From Anaerolineales bacterium (GTDB lineage Bacteria > Chloroflexota > Anaerolineae > Anaerolineales > UBA11579), in contig JAHCIJ010000002.1 in the NCBI GenBank assembly GCA_026129255.1, positions 574,234 to 638,233 of the forward strand: a stretch of 64,000 nucleotides of DNA. The letters are read 5' to 3'. The translations under genes and the position numbers were made by a program. Under the pieces are notes generated by a model. The model was not told the origin of the DNA. It saw nothing but the letters and a program-made list of their open reading frames with translations, and ran no database searches. Below, in pieces: positions 50,488-57,584 of this stretch (position 1 is the stretch's first letter; each line of letters opens with the position of its first letter).

Positions 50488-50493
50488 TATACT
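50488..50493 (+). promoter_or_regulatory. -10 box of folK (leaderless start)
   Basis: TATACT ends 8 nt before the folK ATG at 50502; the gap is pyrimidine-rich with no Shine-Dalgarno. Confidence 0.5.
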
Positions 50494-50501
50494 CTTTCTC
50501 C

Positions 50502-51020
50502 ATGACTGGCACCACCATCTATCTTGGCCTCGGCAGCAACCGTGGTGAGCGAATGGCGAACCTGGACGCCGCCATCGCAGCCCTCGGCCCCGCCGTGCGC
50601 GTGCTGCGCCGCAGCGCGGTGTACGAAACCGAGCCGTGGGGCTACGCCGAGCAGGCGCGCTTCCTGAATATGGTGGTGGAAGCCGAAACCGAGCTCAGCC
50701 CGCAAGCGCTGCTGGCGCACATCAAGCACATCGAGCAGCAGGTGGGGCGCGTGGCCAGCTTCCGCTACGGCCCGCGCGAGATAGATATCGACATCCTGCT
50801 GTATGGTGATGTGCAAATTGACCTCAGCGAAGCTGAGGCCAACTTGCACATACCGCACCCGCGCCTGGCCGAGCGTGCCTTCGTGCTGGTGCCGCTGGCC
50901 GAGCTGGCGCCCCAGCTGGCCGTGCCGGGCACGGCCAGCTCCGTGGCCGAGCTGCTGGCGGCACAAGACGCCAGCGGAGTGGTGGAGTACGCACCAGGAG
51001 CGCAGAATGAAGATCGGTAA
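50502..51020 (+). CDS. folK: 6-hydroxymethyl-7,8-dihydropterin pyrophosphokinase (HPPK)
   Basis: 172 residues. It adds pyrophosphate from ATP to 6-hydroxymethyl-dihydropterin in folate synthesis. Family signatures: YLGLGSNRGERMANL, SAVYETEPWGYAEQARFLN, then the HPPK motif FRYGPREIDIDILLYG with the metal-binding D-I-D, and IPHPRLAERAFVLVPLAEL. It overlaps folP by 14 bp, so the two consecutive folate enzymes are coupled. The start matches a leaderless arrangement (TATACT 8 nt upstream). Confidence 0.95.
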   Translation: MTGTTIYLGLGSNRGERMANLDAAIAALGPAVRVLRRSAVYETEPWGYAEQARFLNMVVEAETELSPQALLAHIKHIEQQVGRVASFRYGPREIDIDILLYGDVQIDLSEAEANLHIPHPRLAERAFVLVPLAELAPQLAVPGTASSVAELLAAQDASGVVEYAPGAQNEDR

Positions 51021-51882
51021 GCACGAATTTCACTGGGGCAGCCGCACCTATGTGATGGGCATTCTCAACATCACGCCAGACAGCTTTTCTGGGGATGGTC
51101 TGTTTGCCCAGAAGCAAGTCGTGGAAGCCGCCGTGCAGCAGGCGCGCCGTTTCGTTGAGGCTGGCGCAGATTTCCTTGATGTGGGTGGCGAGAGCACGCG
51201 CCCCGGTAGCCAACCGGTCAGTGCTGACGATGAGTTGGCGCGTGTGCTGCCGGTGGTGCAGGCGCTGGCTGCCGAATTTGATGTGCCCGTTTCTATCGAT
51301 ACCTACAAAGCCAGCACGGCGGCCGCCGCCCTGGATGCCGGCGCCGCGCTGGTGAACGATGTATGGGGCTTGCGTGCGGACCCCGCGCTGGCGCCGCTGA
51401 TTGCGGCGCGCCGCGTGCCGGTGGTGCTGATGCACAACCGCAGCCAACCCGCCAATGCCGAGGTGCGCGAGCGCCTGGGTGGCCGCTATGTGGGCGTGGA
51501 GTACAACGAGCTGCTGGGAGATATCCGCAACGAGCTGCTCGAAAGTATCTCGATAGCACATGTCGCTGGCATTGCGGATGAGCACATCATCCTTGACCCC
51601 GGGATCGGCTTTGGCAAAACGGTCGAGCAGAACCTCGAGCTGCTCGATCGTGGCGGCGAGCTGCGTGATCTCGGTTATCCACTGCTGGTGGGGCCTTCGC
51701 GCAAATCCTTCATCGGCTACACGCTCGATCTGCCGCCTGATCAGCGCATGGAGGGTACTGCCGCCGCGGTGGCCGTCAGCATCCTGCGCGGGGCAGACAT
51801 CGTGCGCGTGCACGATGTCGAGCCGATCGTGCGCGTGGCGCGCATGACAGATGCTATTGTGCGCAGAGAGAGCGCACAATAA
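51007..51882 (+). CDS. folP: Dihydropteroate synthase
   Basis: 291 residues. It joins p-aminobenzoate to the pterin pyrophosphate made by FolK. Signatures: VMGILNITPDSFSGDG, DVGGESTRPGSQPVS, VPVSIDTYKA, LVNDVWGLRADP, VVLMHNR, ILDPGIGFGKTVEQN and VGPSRKSFIG. The ATG at 51007 lies inside folK and is the start that gives the normal length. A 10-bp-stem hairpin (51855-51881) overlaps the stop codon but is followed by A residues, not T. Confidence 0.95.
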   Translation: MKIGKHEFHWGSRTYVMGILNITPDSFSGDGLFAQKQVVEAAVQQARRFVEAGADFLDVGGESTRPGSQPVSADDELARVLPVVQALAAEFDVPVSIDTYKASTAAAALDAGAALVNDVWGLRADPALAPLIAARRVPVVLMHNRSQPANAEVRERLGGRYVGVEYNELLGDIRNELLESISIAHVAGIADEHIILDPGIGFGKTVEQNLELLDRGGELRDLGYPLLVGPSRKSFIGYTLDLPPDQRMEGTAAAVAVSILRGADIVRVHDVEPIVRVARMTDAIVRRESAQ

Positions 51883-51892
51883 AAAACCGCGC

Positions 51893-51920
51893 TTGACTTT
51901 CATTTGGCGGGCTATATAAT
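51893..51920 (+). promoter_or_regulatory. Promoter of the cysteine-synthesis operon
   Basis: TTGACT (51893-51898), 16-bp spacer, TATAAT (51915-51920). The predicted start of transcription is near 51927, only about 3 nt before the leader-peptide ATG at 51930. Confidence 0.75.
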
Positions 51921-51929
51921 CTTTCCATC

Positions 51930-51992
51930 ATGAAGCACACACACGCACGCGCAATTGCGCTAACCTGCATGTGTTTGGGACGGGCCAACTAG
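51930..51992 (+). CDS. Cys-containing leader peptide (20 aa) of the cysM operon
   Basis: Short open frame MKHTHARAIALTCMCLGRAN with Cys codons 13 and 15 (TGC-ATG-TGT) near its end. It starts at or within about 3 nt of the predicted transcript 5' end, so it is likely translated from a leaderless mRNA. A G/C-rich hairpin (about 51977-51999) overlaps the codons after the Cys pair and a strong terminator follows at 52037-52089, before cysM. Slow translation at the Cys codons under cysteine shortage could alter RNA folding and permit read-through. This is a classic attenuation layout. No direct proof. Confidence 0.6.
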   Translation: MKHTHARAIALTCMCLGRAN

Positions 51993-52036
51993 GCCGCCCC
52001 AGCTTCTCTTTTAAGACCTAACGGCTAATAGAGCAG

Positions 52037-52089
52037 AAACGGGCGGTTGCCTTCAGCATGTGTATACATGCCGGGCAGGCCCGTTTTTT
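52037..52089 (+). terminator. Leader terminator (attenuator) before cysM
   Basis: Outer stem AAACGGGC/GCCCGTTT, mid stem TTGCC/GGGCA region and inner hairpin GCATGT/ACATGC, followed by six T residues. It ends 28 bp before the cysM ATG, inside the operon leader, where a terminator makes sense only if conditional. Confidence 0.75.
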
Positions 52090-52116
52090 GTTATCTATTG
52101 GCCGTTTTGTATTTTT

Positions 52117-53049
52117 ATGCGACAAGACGACCGCACCCTCACCCTAAGTGCCAGCCTGCTGGATGCCGTAGGCCGCACTCCGCTGCTGCCACTGCAGCGC
52201 ATCACCGCGCACCTGCCGGCGGGCGTGCGCGTGCTGGCTAAGGCGGAGTGGCTCAACCCCAGCGGCTCGGTCAAAGACCGCCCGGCAGCCAGCATCCTGC
52301 GCGCCGCGCACGCTGCCGGCGCCTTTGCGGGCGGTGCGGCCCTGCTCGACTCCACCTCCGGCAATATGGGTATCGCCTACGCCACACTGGCGCCCTCGCT
52401 GGGCGTGCACGTCCGCCTGGCGGTGCCCGCCAGCGCCAGCCCGCAACGCTTCGCCATCTTGCGCGCCTTGGGCGCTGAGGTCGAGCTTAGCGATGCACTC
52501 GAAGGCTCCGACGGCGCCATCCAACTGGCGCAACAGCTTGCCGCACAGGAGGGTAGCGCCGTTCACTATGCCGACCAGTACAACAACCCAGCCAATTGGC
52601 GCGCCCACTACGAAGCTACCGGACCGGAGATCTGGGAGCAGACCGAAGGCCACATCACCCACTTTGTCGCTGGGCTGGGCACCAGCGGCACGCTGATGGG
52701 CGTAGGCCGCTACCTGCGCCAGCAAAACCCGGCCGTGCGCATCGTCGCCATGCAGCCGGACGGGCCATTCCACGGCCTGGAGGGGCTCAAGCACATGCCC
52801 AGCGCCATCGTGCCCGGCATCTACGACGCCGATCTGGCCGATGAGCAAGTCACCGTTAGCACGGAAGACGCCCAGGCGATGGTGCGCCGCCTGGGGCGCG
52901 AGGAAGGCATGTTCGTGGGCACCTCTTCGGGTGCGGCGGCGGTGGCTGCCCTGCGCGTCGCCGAACGTCTGACCCAGGGCGTGGTGGTGACCGTGTTCCC
53001 CGATTCGGGCTTTAAGTATCTAAGCGAAACCAATAAGGAGAGTACATGA
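52117..53049 (+). CDS. cysM: Cysteine synthase (CysM/CysK-type PLP enzyme, likely CysO-dependent)
   Basis: 310 residues. PLP lysine K53 in N-P-S-G-S-V-K-D-R-P, phosphate-binding STSGNMGIAYA, GLGTSGTLMGVGRYL and a C-terminal GTSSGAAAVAAL. It makes cysteine, or a protein-bound cysteine, from an activated serine. Its neighbours (JAMM protease, sulfur carrier, MoeZ) match the actinobacterial CysM-CysO-Mec pathway, so the sulfur donor is most likely a thiocarboxylated carrier rather than free sulfide. The ATG at 52117 lies just after the attenuator. Its stop overlaps the JAMM gene (ATGA). Confidence 0.88.
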   Translation: MRQDDRTLTLSASLLDAVGRTPLLPLQRITAHLPAGVRVLAKAEWLNPSGSVKDRPAASILRAAHAAGAFAGGAALLDSTSGNMGIAYATLAPSLGVHVRLAVPASASPQRFAILRALGAEVELSDALEGSDGAIQLAQQLAAQEGSAVHYADQYNNPANWRAHYEATGPEIWEQTEGHITHFVAGLGTSGTLMGVGRYLRQQNPAVRIVAMQPDGPFHGLEGLKHMPSAIVPGIYDADLADEQVTVSTEDAQAMVRRLGREEGMFVGTSSGAAAVAALRVAERLTQGVVVTVFPDSGFKYLSETNKEST

Positions 53050-53474
53050 GTTTGACATTGCCTGTCGATATTCTCGAAGCCATTCATGCCCACGGTGTGG
53101 CCAGCTACCCGGAGGAGGGTGCCGGCTTCCTGCTCGGCCGCGTAGACGGCGAGCAGCGCGAGGGTGTGGCTATCTACGTGGCCAGCAACACGCGCGAGGC
53201 CGCGGCACGCCCGCGCCGCTATCTACTAGCTCCGCACGACCTGCTGCGCGCTGAGCAGGTGGCCGAGCCGCAGGGGCTGCAGGTCATCGGCATTTTCCAC
53301 TCGCACCCTGATCACCCCAATCGCCCCTCAGAGTTTGACCGCGAGTGGGCGCTGCCCTGGTTCAGCTACCTCATCACCAATGTACAGAACGGCGCTGCCA
53401 CGGAGACGCGTTCCTGGCGTCTGCAAGACGAGCGCAAATTTTTTGACGAAGAACCCATCACACTACAGGAGTGA
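53046..53474 (+). CDS. mec: JAMM metalloprotease, Mec-like (CysO-Cys hydrolase)
   Basis: 142 residues, one MPN domain with the full zinc signature: Glu in Y-P-E-E-G-A-G-F-L-L-G, then I-F-H-S-H-P and S-E-F-D (H-x-H-x7-S-x2-D). By analogy with mycobacterial Mec it releases cysteine from the C-terminus of the sulfur carrier. Here the carrier gene encodes a fused membrane domain after the Gly-Gly, so this enzyme may also separate the two. It is coupled to cysM by 4-bp overlap and precedes the carrier gene by 6 bp. Confidence 0.88.
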   Translation: MSLTLPVDILEAIHAHGVASYPEEGAGFLLGRVDGEQREGVAIYVASNTREAAARPRRYLLAPHDLLRAEQVAEPQGLQVIGIFHSHPDHPNRPSEFDREWALPWFSYLITNVQNGAATETRSWRLQDERKFFDEEPITLQE

Positions 53475-53480
53475 AACAAC

Positions 53481-54245
53481 ATGGCAACTTTACGCATCCC
53501 CAGCCCGCTGCGTCCCTACGCCGAGGGCAAGCAAGAGCTTGAGATCAGCGCCGCCACTGTGGATGGCGCGCTGCAAGAACTGGTGGCTACTTATCCAGCC
53601 TTGCAGAAGCACCTGTTCACGGAAGAAGGCCATCTGCGCCAGTACGTCAATATCTTCGTGAACGATGAAAACTCGCGTGATCTGCAGGGCGGGGAAACGC
53701 AGATCACGCCCAGCGATACGCTGCTTATCTTGCCCAGCATTGCCGGCGGCAAAGGCAAAGCCGCCAGCAATTCACTTTCCAAAGTAGACCACGCTGCCTT
53801 GCGCACCAACCAGGCCTTCATTATCGGTCTGAGCCTGGCCGCGTTCGTGGCCGATGTGCCCCTGTTGGCCGGCTTGGTAAGCCTTGGCATGCTGGTGGCA
53901 ACATTGGCCGGGCGGCCTGCCTTCGGCTTCGTTTATCAGCGGTTGTTCAAGCCGCTGGGCTGGCTGAAGCCTGAGGTGCTGACCGATAACCCCGAGCCGC
54001 ATCGTTTTGCACAAGGGTTCGGCGGCGTGGTGCTATTGGGTGGCTTTGCGGCCTTGCTGGCCGGCAATGCTGGGTTAGGGTGGGGGTTGGTGTGGCTAGT
54101 GATCTTCCTCGCCGCGCTCAACCTGTTTGCTGGCTTCTGCGCCGGGTGCGCCGTGTACTACTGGCTCAATCGTTTGGGTGTGCCCGGCTTTGCCAAGGCT
54201 GCGCCGGATGGCGTGTTTCCCGGTTTGCGTCCCAAGGCGGGCTAG
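53481..54245 (+). CDS. cysO: CysO/MoaD-like sulfur carrier fused to DUF4395 membrane domain
   Basis: 254 residues. Residues 1 to about 93 are a beta-grasp sulfur carrier (ATLRIPSPLRPYAEGKQELE, VNIFVNDENSRDLQGGET, DTLLILPSIAGGKGK) with Gly-Gly at about 92-93. Free carriers end at this point; here the chain goes on for 160 residues through a linker and a DUF4395 domain with about four membrane helices (RTNQAFIIGLSLAAFVADVP, FAGFCAGCAVYYW). MoeZ could act on the carrier only after cleavage behind Gly-Gly, and a JAMM protease gene lies directly upstream. The membrane part contains a Cys pair (C-A-G-C) that may take part in sulfur or redox transfer. Confidence 0.85.
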   Translation: MATLRIPSPLRPYAEGKQELEISAATVDGALQELVATYPALQKHLFTEEGHLRQYVNIFVNDENSRDLQGGETQITPSDTLLILPSIAGGKGKAASNSLSKVDHAALRTNQAFIIGLSLAAFVADVPLLAGLVSLGMLVATLAGRPAFGFVYQRLFKPLGWLKPEVLTDNPEPHRFAQGFGGVVLLGGFAALLAGNAGLGWGLVWLVIFLAALNLFAGFCAGCAVYYWLNRLGVPGFAKAAPDGVFPGLRPKAG

Positions 54246-54254
54246 AGCTGCCGT

Positions 54255-54746
54255 ATGGAAACGCTGCTCATTCGCCTGGGGCTGGCCGCGGGCATTGCCA
54301 TCTTTGGCTGGCTGCTCTACGTGGGCTGGCGCCGCATGCAGCTGGCGCGCTTGCGCGCCCCTAAGCTTGGCTTGGAAGGCTGGCACGGCGATGGCCCGGC
54401 CATCCTATACTTCACCACGCCGGACTGTGTGCCGTGCAAGACCCAGCAACAGCCCGAGCTGCGCAAGCTGGCTGAGCAACTTGCCGAGCAGCGTGAATAC
54501 ACGTTGCAGGTCATCCAAATTGATGCCACCCAGCAGCCTAAGCTGGCAGACTACTGGGGCGTGCTCTCCGTGCCCACCACGTTTGTCATAAACTCGCGCG
54601 GGCAGGCACGCGCCATGAACCCCGGCGTAGCCAGCGCCGAGAAGCTGCTCAGCCAGCTACAGCAGGCTGAGCAGCCAGACGCGCCAACGCCAGACTCAGC
54701 CCAATCACAGGCAAAGTTTGTAAAATACCAAGGAAGAATTGAATGA
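54255..54746 (+). CDS. Membrane-anchored thioredoxin-like protein
   Basis: 163 residues. One N-terminal membrane helix (about 8-24), then a thioredoxin fold with active site C-V-P-C in YFTTPDCVPCKTQQQPELRK and cis-Pro in SVPTTFVIN. The topology (short N-terminal helix) allows either side of the membrane. In this operon it could reduce the DUF4395 cysteines or the persulfides used to load the sulfur carrier. Its stop overlaps the moeZ start by 4 bp. Confidence 0.87.
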   Translation: METLLIRLGLAAGIAIFGWLLYVGWRRMQLARLRAPKLGLEGWHGDGPAILYFTTPDCVPCKTQQQPELRKLAEQLAEQREYTLQVIQIDATQQPKLADYWGVLSVPTTFVINSRGQARAMNPGVASAEKLLSQLQQAEQPDAPTPDSAQSQAKFVKYQGRIE

Positions 54747-55909
54747 GTACAGAACAGAGTGCACAGCTTTCTCGCGATGATCTAATGCGCTATTCCCGCC
54801 ACTTGCTGATCCCAGAGGTGGGGCTGGCGGGCCAGCAAAAGCTGCGTGGCGCCTCGGTGCTGCTCATCGGCACCGGCGGCCTGGGCTCGCCCGCCGCGCT
54901 GTACCTGGCCGCCGCTGGGGTGGGGCGTATTGGCCTGGTGGACTATGACGTGGTGGATGCCTCCAACCTGCAGCGCCAGGTCATCCACGGCACGGCGCAG
55001 TTGGGCACACTCAAAGTGGAGTCGGCCCGCCAGCGTATTCTCGACATCAATCCCACCGTGCAGGTGGATGTGTACAACGAGCTGTTCACTTCAGCCAACG
55101 CCCTGCAGATCGCCGAGGGCTATGACCTCATCATTGACGGCACAGATAACTTTCCCACGCGCTATCTGGTCAACGATGTCAGCGTGAAGCTGGGCATCCC
55201 CAATGTGTACGGCTCCATTTTTCGCTTTGACGGCCAGGTGAGCGTCTTCGACGCCCAGCACGGCCCGTGCTACCGCTGTCTGTTCCCCGAGCCGCCACCG
55301 CCGGGGCTGGTGCCCTCGTGTGCCGAGGGCGGCGTGCTGGGTGTGCTGCCCGGCATCATCGGCAGCATGCAGGCCAGCGAGGGGCTCAAGGTCCTGCTGG
55401 GCATTGGTGAGACGCTGGTGGGGCGCCTGCTCTTGTTCAACGCACTCGACATGCGTGTGGAGTTTGTCAAGCTGCGCAAGAATCCCGCCTGCGCGGTGTG
55501 CAGCTTGCCCGCAGACCAGATCGAGCTGATAGACTACGAAGCCTTTTGTGGCTTACCCTCGCACGATCATAGTGAAGGAAACATGGATAGCAAATTCGAG
55601 ATCACTCCCAAAGAATTGGCTGAGCAACTCAAGAATGGTGCTCAGGTCAAGATCATTGATGTGCGCGAGCCGCATGAGCTGGCCATCTCGCACATTCAAG
55701 GCAGCATTGACATCCCGCTGGGCGAGGTCGCCGCACGCCTCTCGGAGCTGGATACGGCCGATGAGTTCGTGGTGATGTGCCGCGTGGGCGGGCGCTCTGC
55801 CCGCGCCGTAGAACTCATGCAGGCCGCCGGCTTCGGCAAGGTCAAGAATCTGGTCGGCGGCATCAACGCCTGGGCCGAGCAGGTAGACCCGGACTTGCCG
55901 ACCTATTAG
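54743..55909 (+). CDS. moeZ: MoeZ-type ThiF adenylyltransferase-rhodanese fusion
   Basis: 388 residues. Adenylation domain: GTGGLGSPAALYLAAAGVG, DYDVVDASNLQRQ, and zinc CxxC pairs in C-Y-R-C and C-A-V-C. The C-terminal rhodanese domain (from about 275) has VKIIDVREPHELAISHI and the active Cys in V-M-C-R-V-G-G-R-S-A. It adenylates the sulfur-carrier C-terminus and then turns it into a thiocarboxylate using its rhodanese persulfide. Last gene of the cys operon. Confidence 0.94.
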   Translation: MSTEQSAQLSRDDLMRYSRHLLIPEVGLAGQQKLRGASVLLIGTGGLGSPAALYLAAAGVGRIGLVDYDVVDASNLQRQVIHGTAQLGTLKVESARQRILDINPTVQVDVYNELFTSANALQIAEGYDLIIDGTDNFPTRYLVNDVSVKLGIPNVYGSIFRFDGQVSVFDAQHGPCYRCLFPEPPPPGLVPSCAEGGVLGVLPGIIGSMQASEGLKVLLGIGETLVGRLLLFNALDMRVEFVKLRKNPACAVCSLPADQIELIDYEAFCGLPSHDHSEGNMDSKFEITPKELAEQLKNGAQVKIIDVREPHELAISHIQGSIDIPLGEVAARLSELDTADEFVVMCRVGGRSARAVELMQAAGFGKVKNLVGGINAWAEQVDPDLPTY

Positions 55910-55949
55910 AAGAAGCTATCTCCTAGTAATCCCAGCCTGATTTGCGCTG

Positions 55950-56024
55950 TAGGGGACGGTCTCAGACTGTCCCGCCTGAGAGCTAAATTGGCTCGACAGT
56001 GGGCGGGTCTCAGACCCGCCCCTA
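55950..56024. repeat. Inverted pair of TAGGGG-(A)CGG-TCTCAGAC repeats
   Basis: Copy 1 at 55950-55976 (TAGGGGACGGTCTCAGACTG then TCCCGCC) and copy 2 at 56000-56024 (GGGCGGGTCTCAGACCCGCC then CCTAC). Each is a hairpin, and the pair is oppositely oriented at the flanks. It lies between the convergent moeZ and 56056 genes and may serve as a terminator region, though it lacks U-runs. Confidence 0.65.
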
Positions 56025-56055
56025 CGCTCTGCGCCATTATGAGACAGTTTCTTGC

Positions 56056-56562
56056 TTAGGTTTCGTACAGCGAAAGGATCCAGTTAGTGGGGGGATGCAC
56101 CAGGTAGTACACGCGGTAGTAGCTGTTGTCTTTGAACTCCCGGTACTGCTCTGGTTGCACCTGAAAGCGTACATCGCCGATAGTCACATAGTAGGCGGTG
56201 AGCCCCTTGTGTTGCTTTTCATGGCGGATGGGGCGGCCGTGCACTTCCTGCACTTGCTGCTCGCGCAGCCGTTTGCGGCGGCGGGCGTCCACAGCCACGA
56301 AGACGCCAAAGATGGCAAAGTAGAGTGCGCCGGCCGCCAGCCAGGCTGGCCAGATGTCGCTCAGCTCGTCGCCACTGGCAGCCAGCGCCAGGAGCAAGCC
56401 CAAAATCAAGATTGGGGCGCTCAGCGTGAGCCCCAGCGATACCGCCACACCCTTCCGGGCAGCGGCCAGGTACCCCTGCAACTCCTTCTGCTGGCGCGGC
56501 GAGAGCCGGCGGGCTTGGTTGGCGGTTAGATCGTCATTGGTGAAGTTGAATTCCCGCTGCAT
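56056..56562 (-). CDS. Small two-helix membrane protein of unknown function
   Basis: 168 residues. A charged N-terminal region (ANQARRLSPRQQKELQGYLA), two membrane helices (about 43-62 and 73-92), then a cytosolic domain with conserved-looking aromatic strands (KGLTAYYVTIGDVRFQVQPE, YYRVYYLVHPPTNWILSLY). No family recognised. The start is the ATG at 56562; an upstream extension of the frame shows no protein-like character and covers the promoter region of the next gene. Confidence 0.65.
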   Translation of the reverse strand: MQREFNFTNDDLTANQARRLSPRQQKELQGYLAAARKGVAVSLGLTLSAPILILGLLLALAASGDELSDIWPAWLAAGALYFAIFGVFVAVDARRRKRLREQQVQEVHGRPIRHEKQHKGLTAYYVTIGDVRFQVQPEQYREFKDNSYYRVYYLVHPPTNWILSLYET

Positions 56563-56642
56563 GACAATGCAAATTTTAGCACTGCACCACAGGCACAATG
56601 CGGCGGGACTATAATAGGTGCTTCGCCCGGAGCAATGGATCC

Positions 56643-57491
56643 ATGGACTCTCAAAAAACCATCTTAATAGTGCTGGCCCATCCAGACGACGAGTCGTTTG
56701 GCATGGGCGGTTCGATCGCCTACTACGATACCCAGGGTGTGGATGTTCACCTGGCTTGCGCCACGCGCGGCGAAGCAGGCACCGTCGACCCTGAGTACCT
56801 GACCAAGTACAAGACCATCGCCGAGCTGCGCGAAGCCGAACTGATGTGCGCCGCCGATGCACTGGGCTTGAAGAGCGTCAACTTCCTTGAGTTCCGTGAC
56901 AGCGGCATGGTCGGTTCGGAGGACAACCAGCGCCCCGAGGCCCTGGTACAGGCTCCGCTGGAGCAAGTCTCTGAGCGCATCGTGGCCCTCATCCGCCGCC
57001 TGCGCCCTCAGGTCGTGATCACTTTCGACGAGACCGGCGGCTACTACCACCCCGACCATATCCATATTCACAAAGCCACCGTGGCCGCCTTCCACGCCGC
57101 CGGGGATGCCAGCAAGTTCCCCAAGGCGGGCCAGCCGTGCCAGCCGGAGATGCTGTACGTCAATGCCCGCAACCGTGCCCGTATGCGCCGCGCCGTATTC
57201 TTCATGCGCCTGCTGGGCAAGGATCCCTCCAAAGTCGGCCGCAACAAGGATATTGACCTCACTGTGCTGGCCCGCGATGCGGATACTCCGCCGCATGTCA
57301 CCATCAACTATCGCAGCGTGCAGGCCCGCAAAGACAAGGCGGATGCCTGTCATGCCAGCCAGGGTGGGGGGCGCTTCATCGGCTCTAACCTGCTGGAGAT
57401 CATTGCGCGCTGGCTGGGCAACAAAGACCGCTTTACTCGCATCTACCCACCAACACCAGACGACTACCGCGCCACCGACCTGTTTGCTTAG
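56643..57491 (+). CDS. PIG-L (LmbE-like) N-acetylglucosaminyl deacetylase family protein
   Basis: 282 residues. Zinc motif A-H-P-D-D-E-S-F-G-M-G-G at the N-terminus, then TRGEAGTVD, VVITFDETGGYYHPDHIHIH with the second His ligand pair. Fits the MshB/BshB/Mca group that deacetylates GlcNAc-linked compounds in mycothiol or bacillithiol metabolism, but members also work on other amides. The ATG at 56643 is chosen because the A-H-P-D-D motif normally lies near residue 12. TATAAT at 56613 is a possible -10 box. Confidence 0.88.
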   Translation: MDSQKTILIVLAHPDDESFGMGGSIAYYDTQGVDVHLACATRGEAGTVDPEYLTKYKTIAELREAELMCAADALGLKSVNFLEFRDSGMVGSEDNQRPEALVQAPLEQVSERIVALIRRLRPQVVITFDETGGYYHPDHIHIHKATVAAFHAAGDASKFPKAGQPCQPEMLYVNARNRARMRRAVFFMRLLGKDPSKVGRNKDIDLTVLARDADTPPHVTINYRSVQARKDKADACHASQGGGRFIGSNLLEIIARWLGNKDRFTRIYPPTPDDYRATDLFA

Positions 57492-57584
57492 TTCCTCGCA
57501 AGCACATCCACTACAGGTTGCTATATCACCTGTATGGCTTGAGCCGTTGTATTTGTTGCAAAGAAGCTCAACGGAGGGCCAGGT

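Noticed and set aside
51855..51881. Terminator at the end of folP
   Set aside because: A 10-bp stem is present but it is followed by A residues on the plus strand, so it is at most a stability hairpin.
51960..52089. SAM riboswitch or T-box in the cysM leader
   Set aside because: I find neither a T-box AGGGUGG-type motif nor SAM-aptamer core motifs; the Cys-codon frame plus terminator explains the region better.
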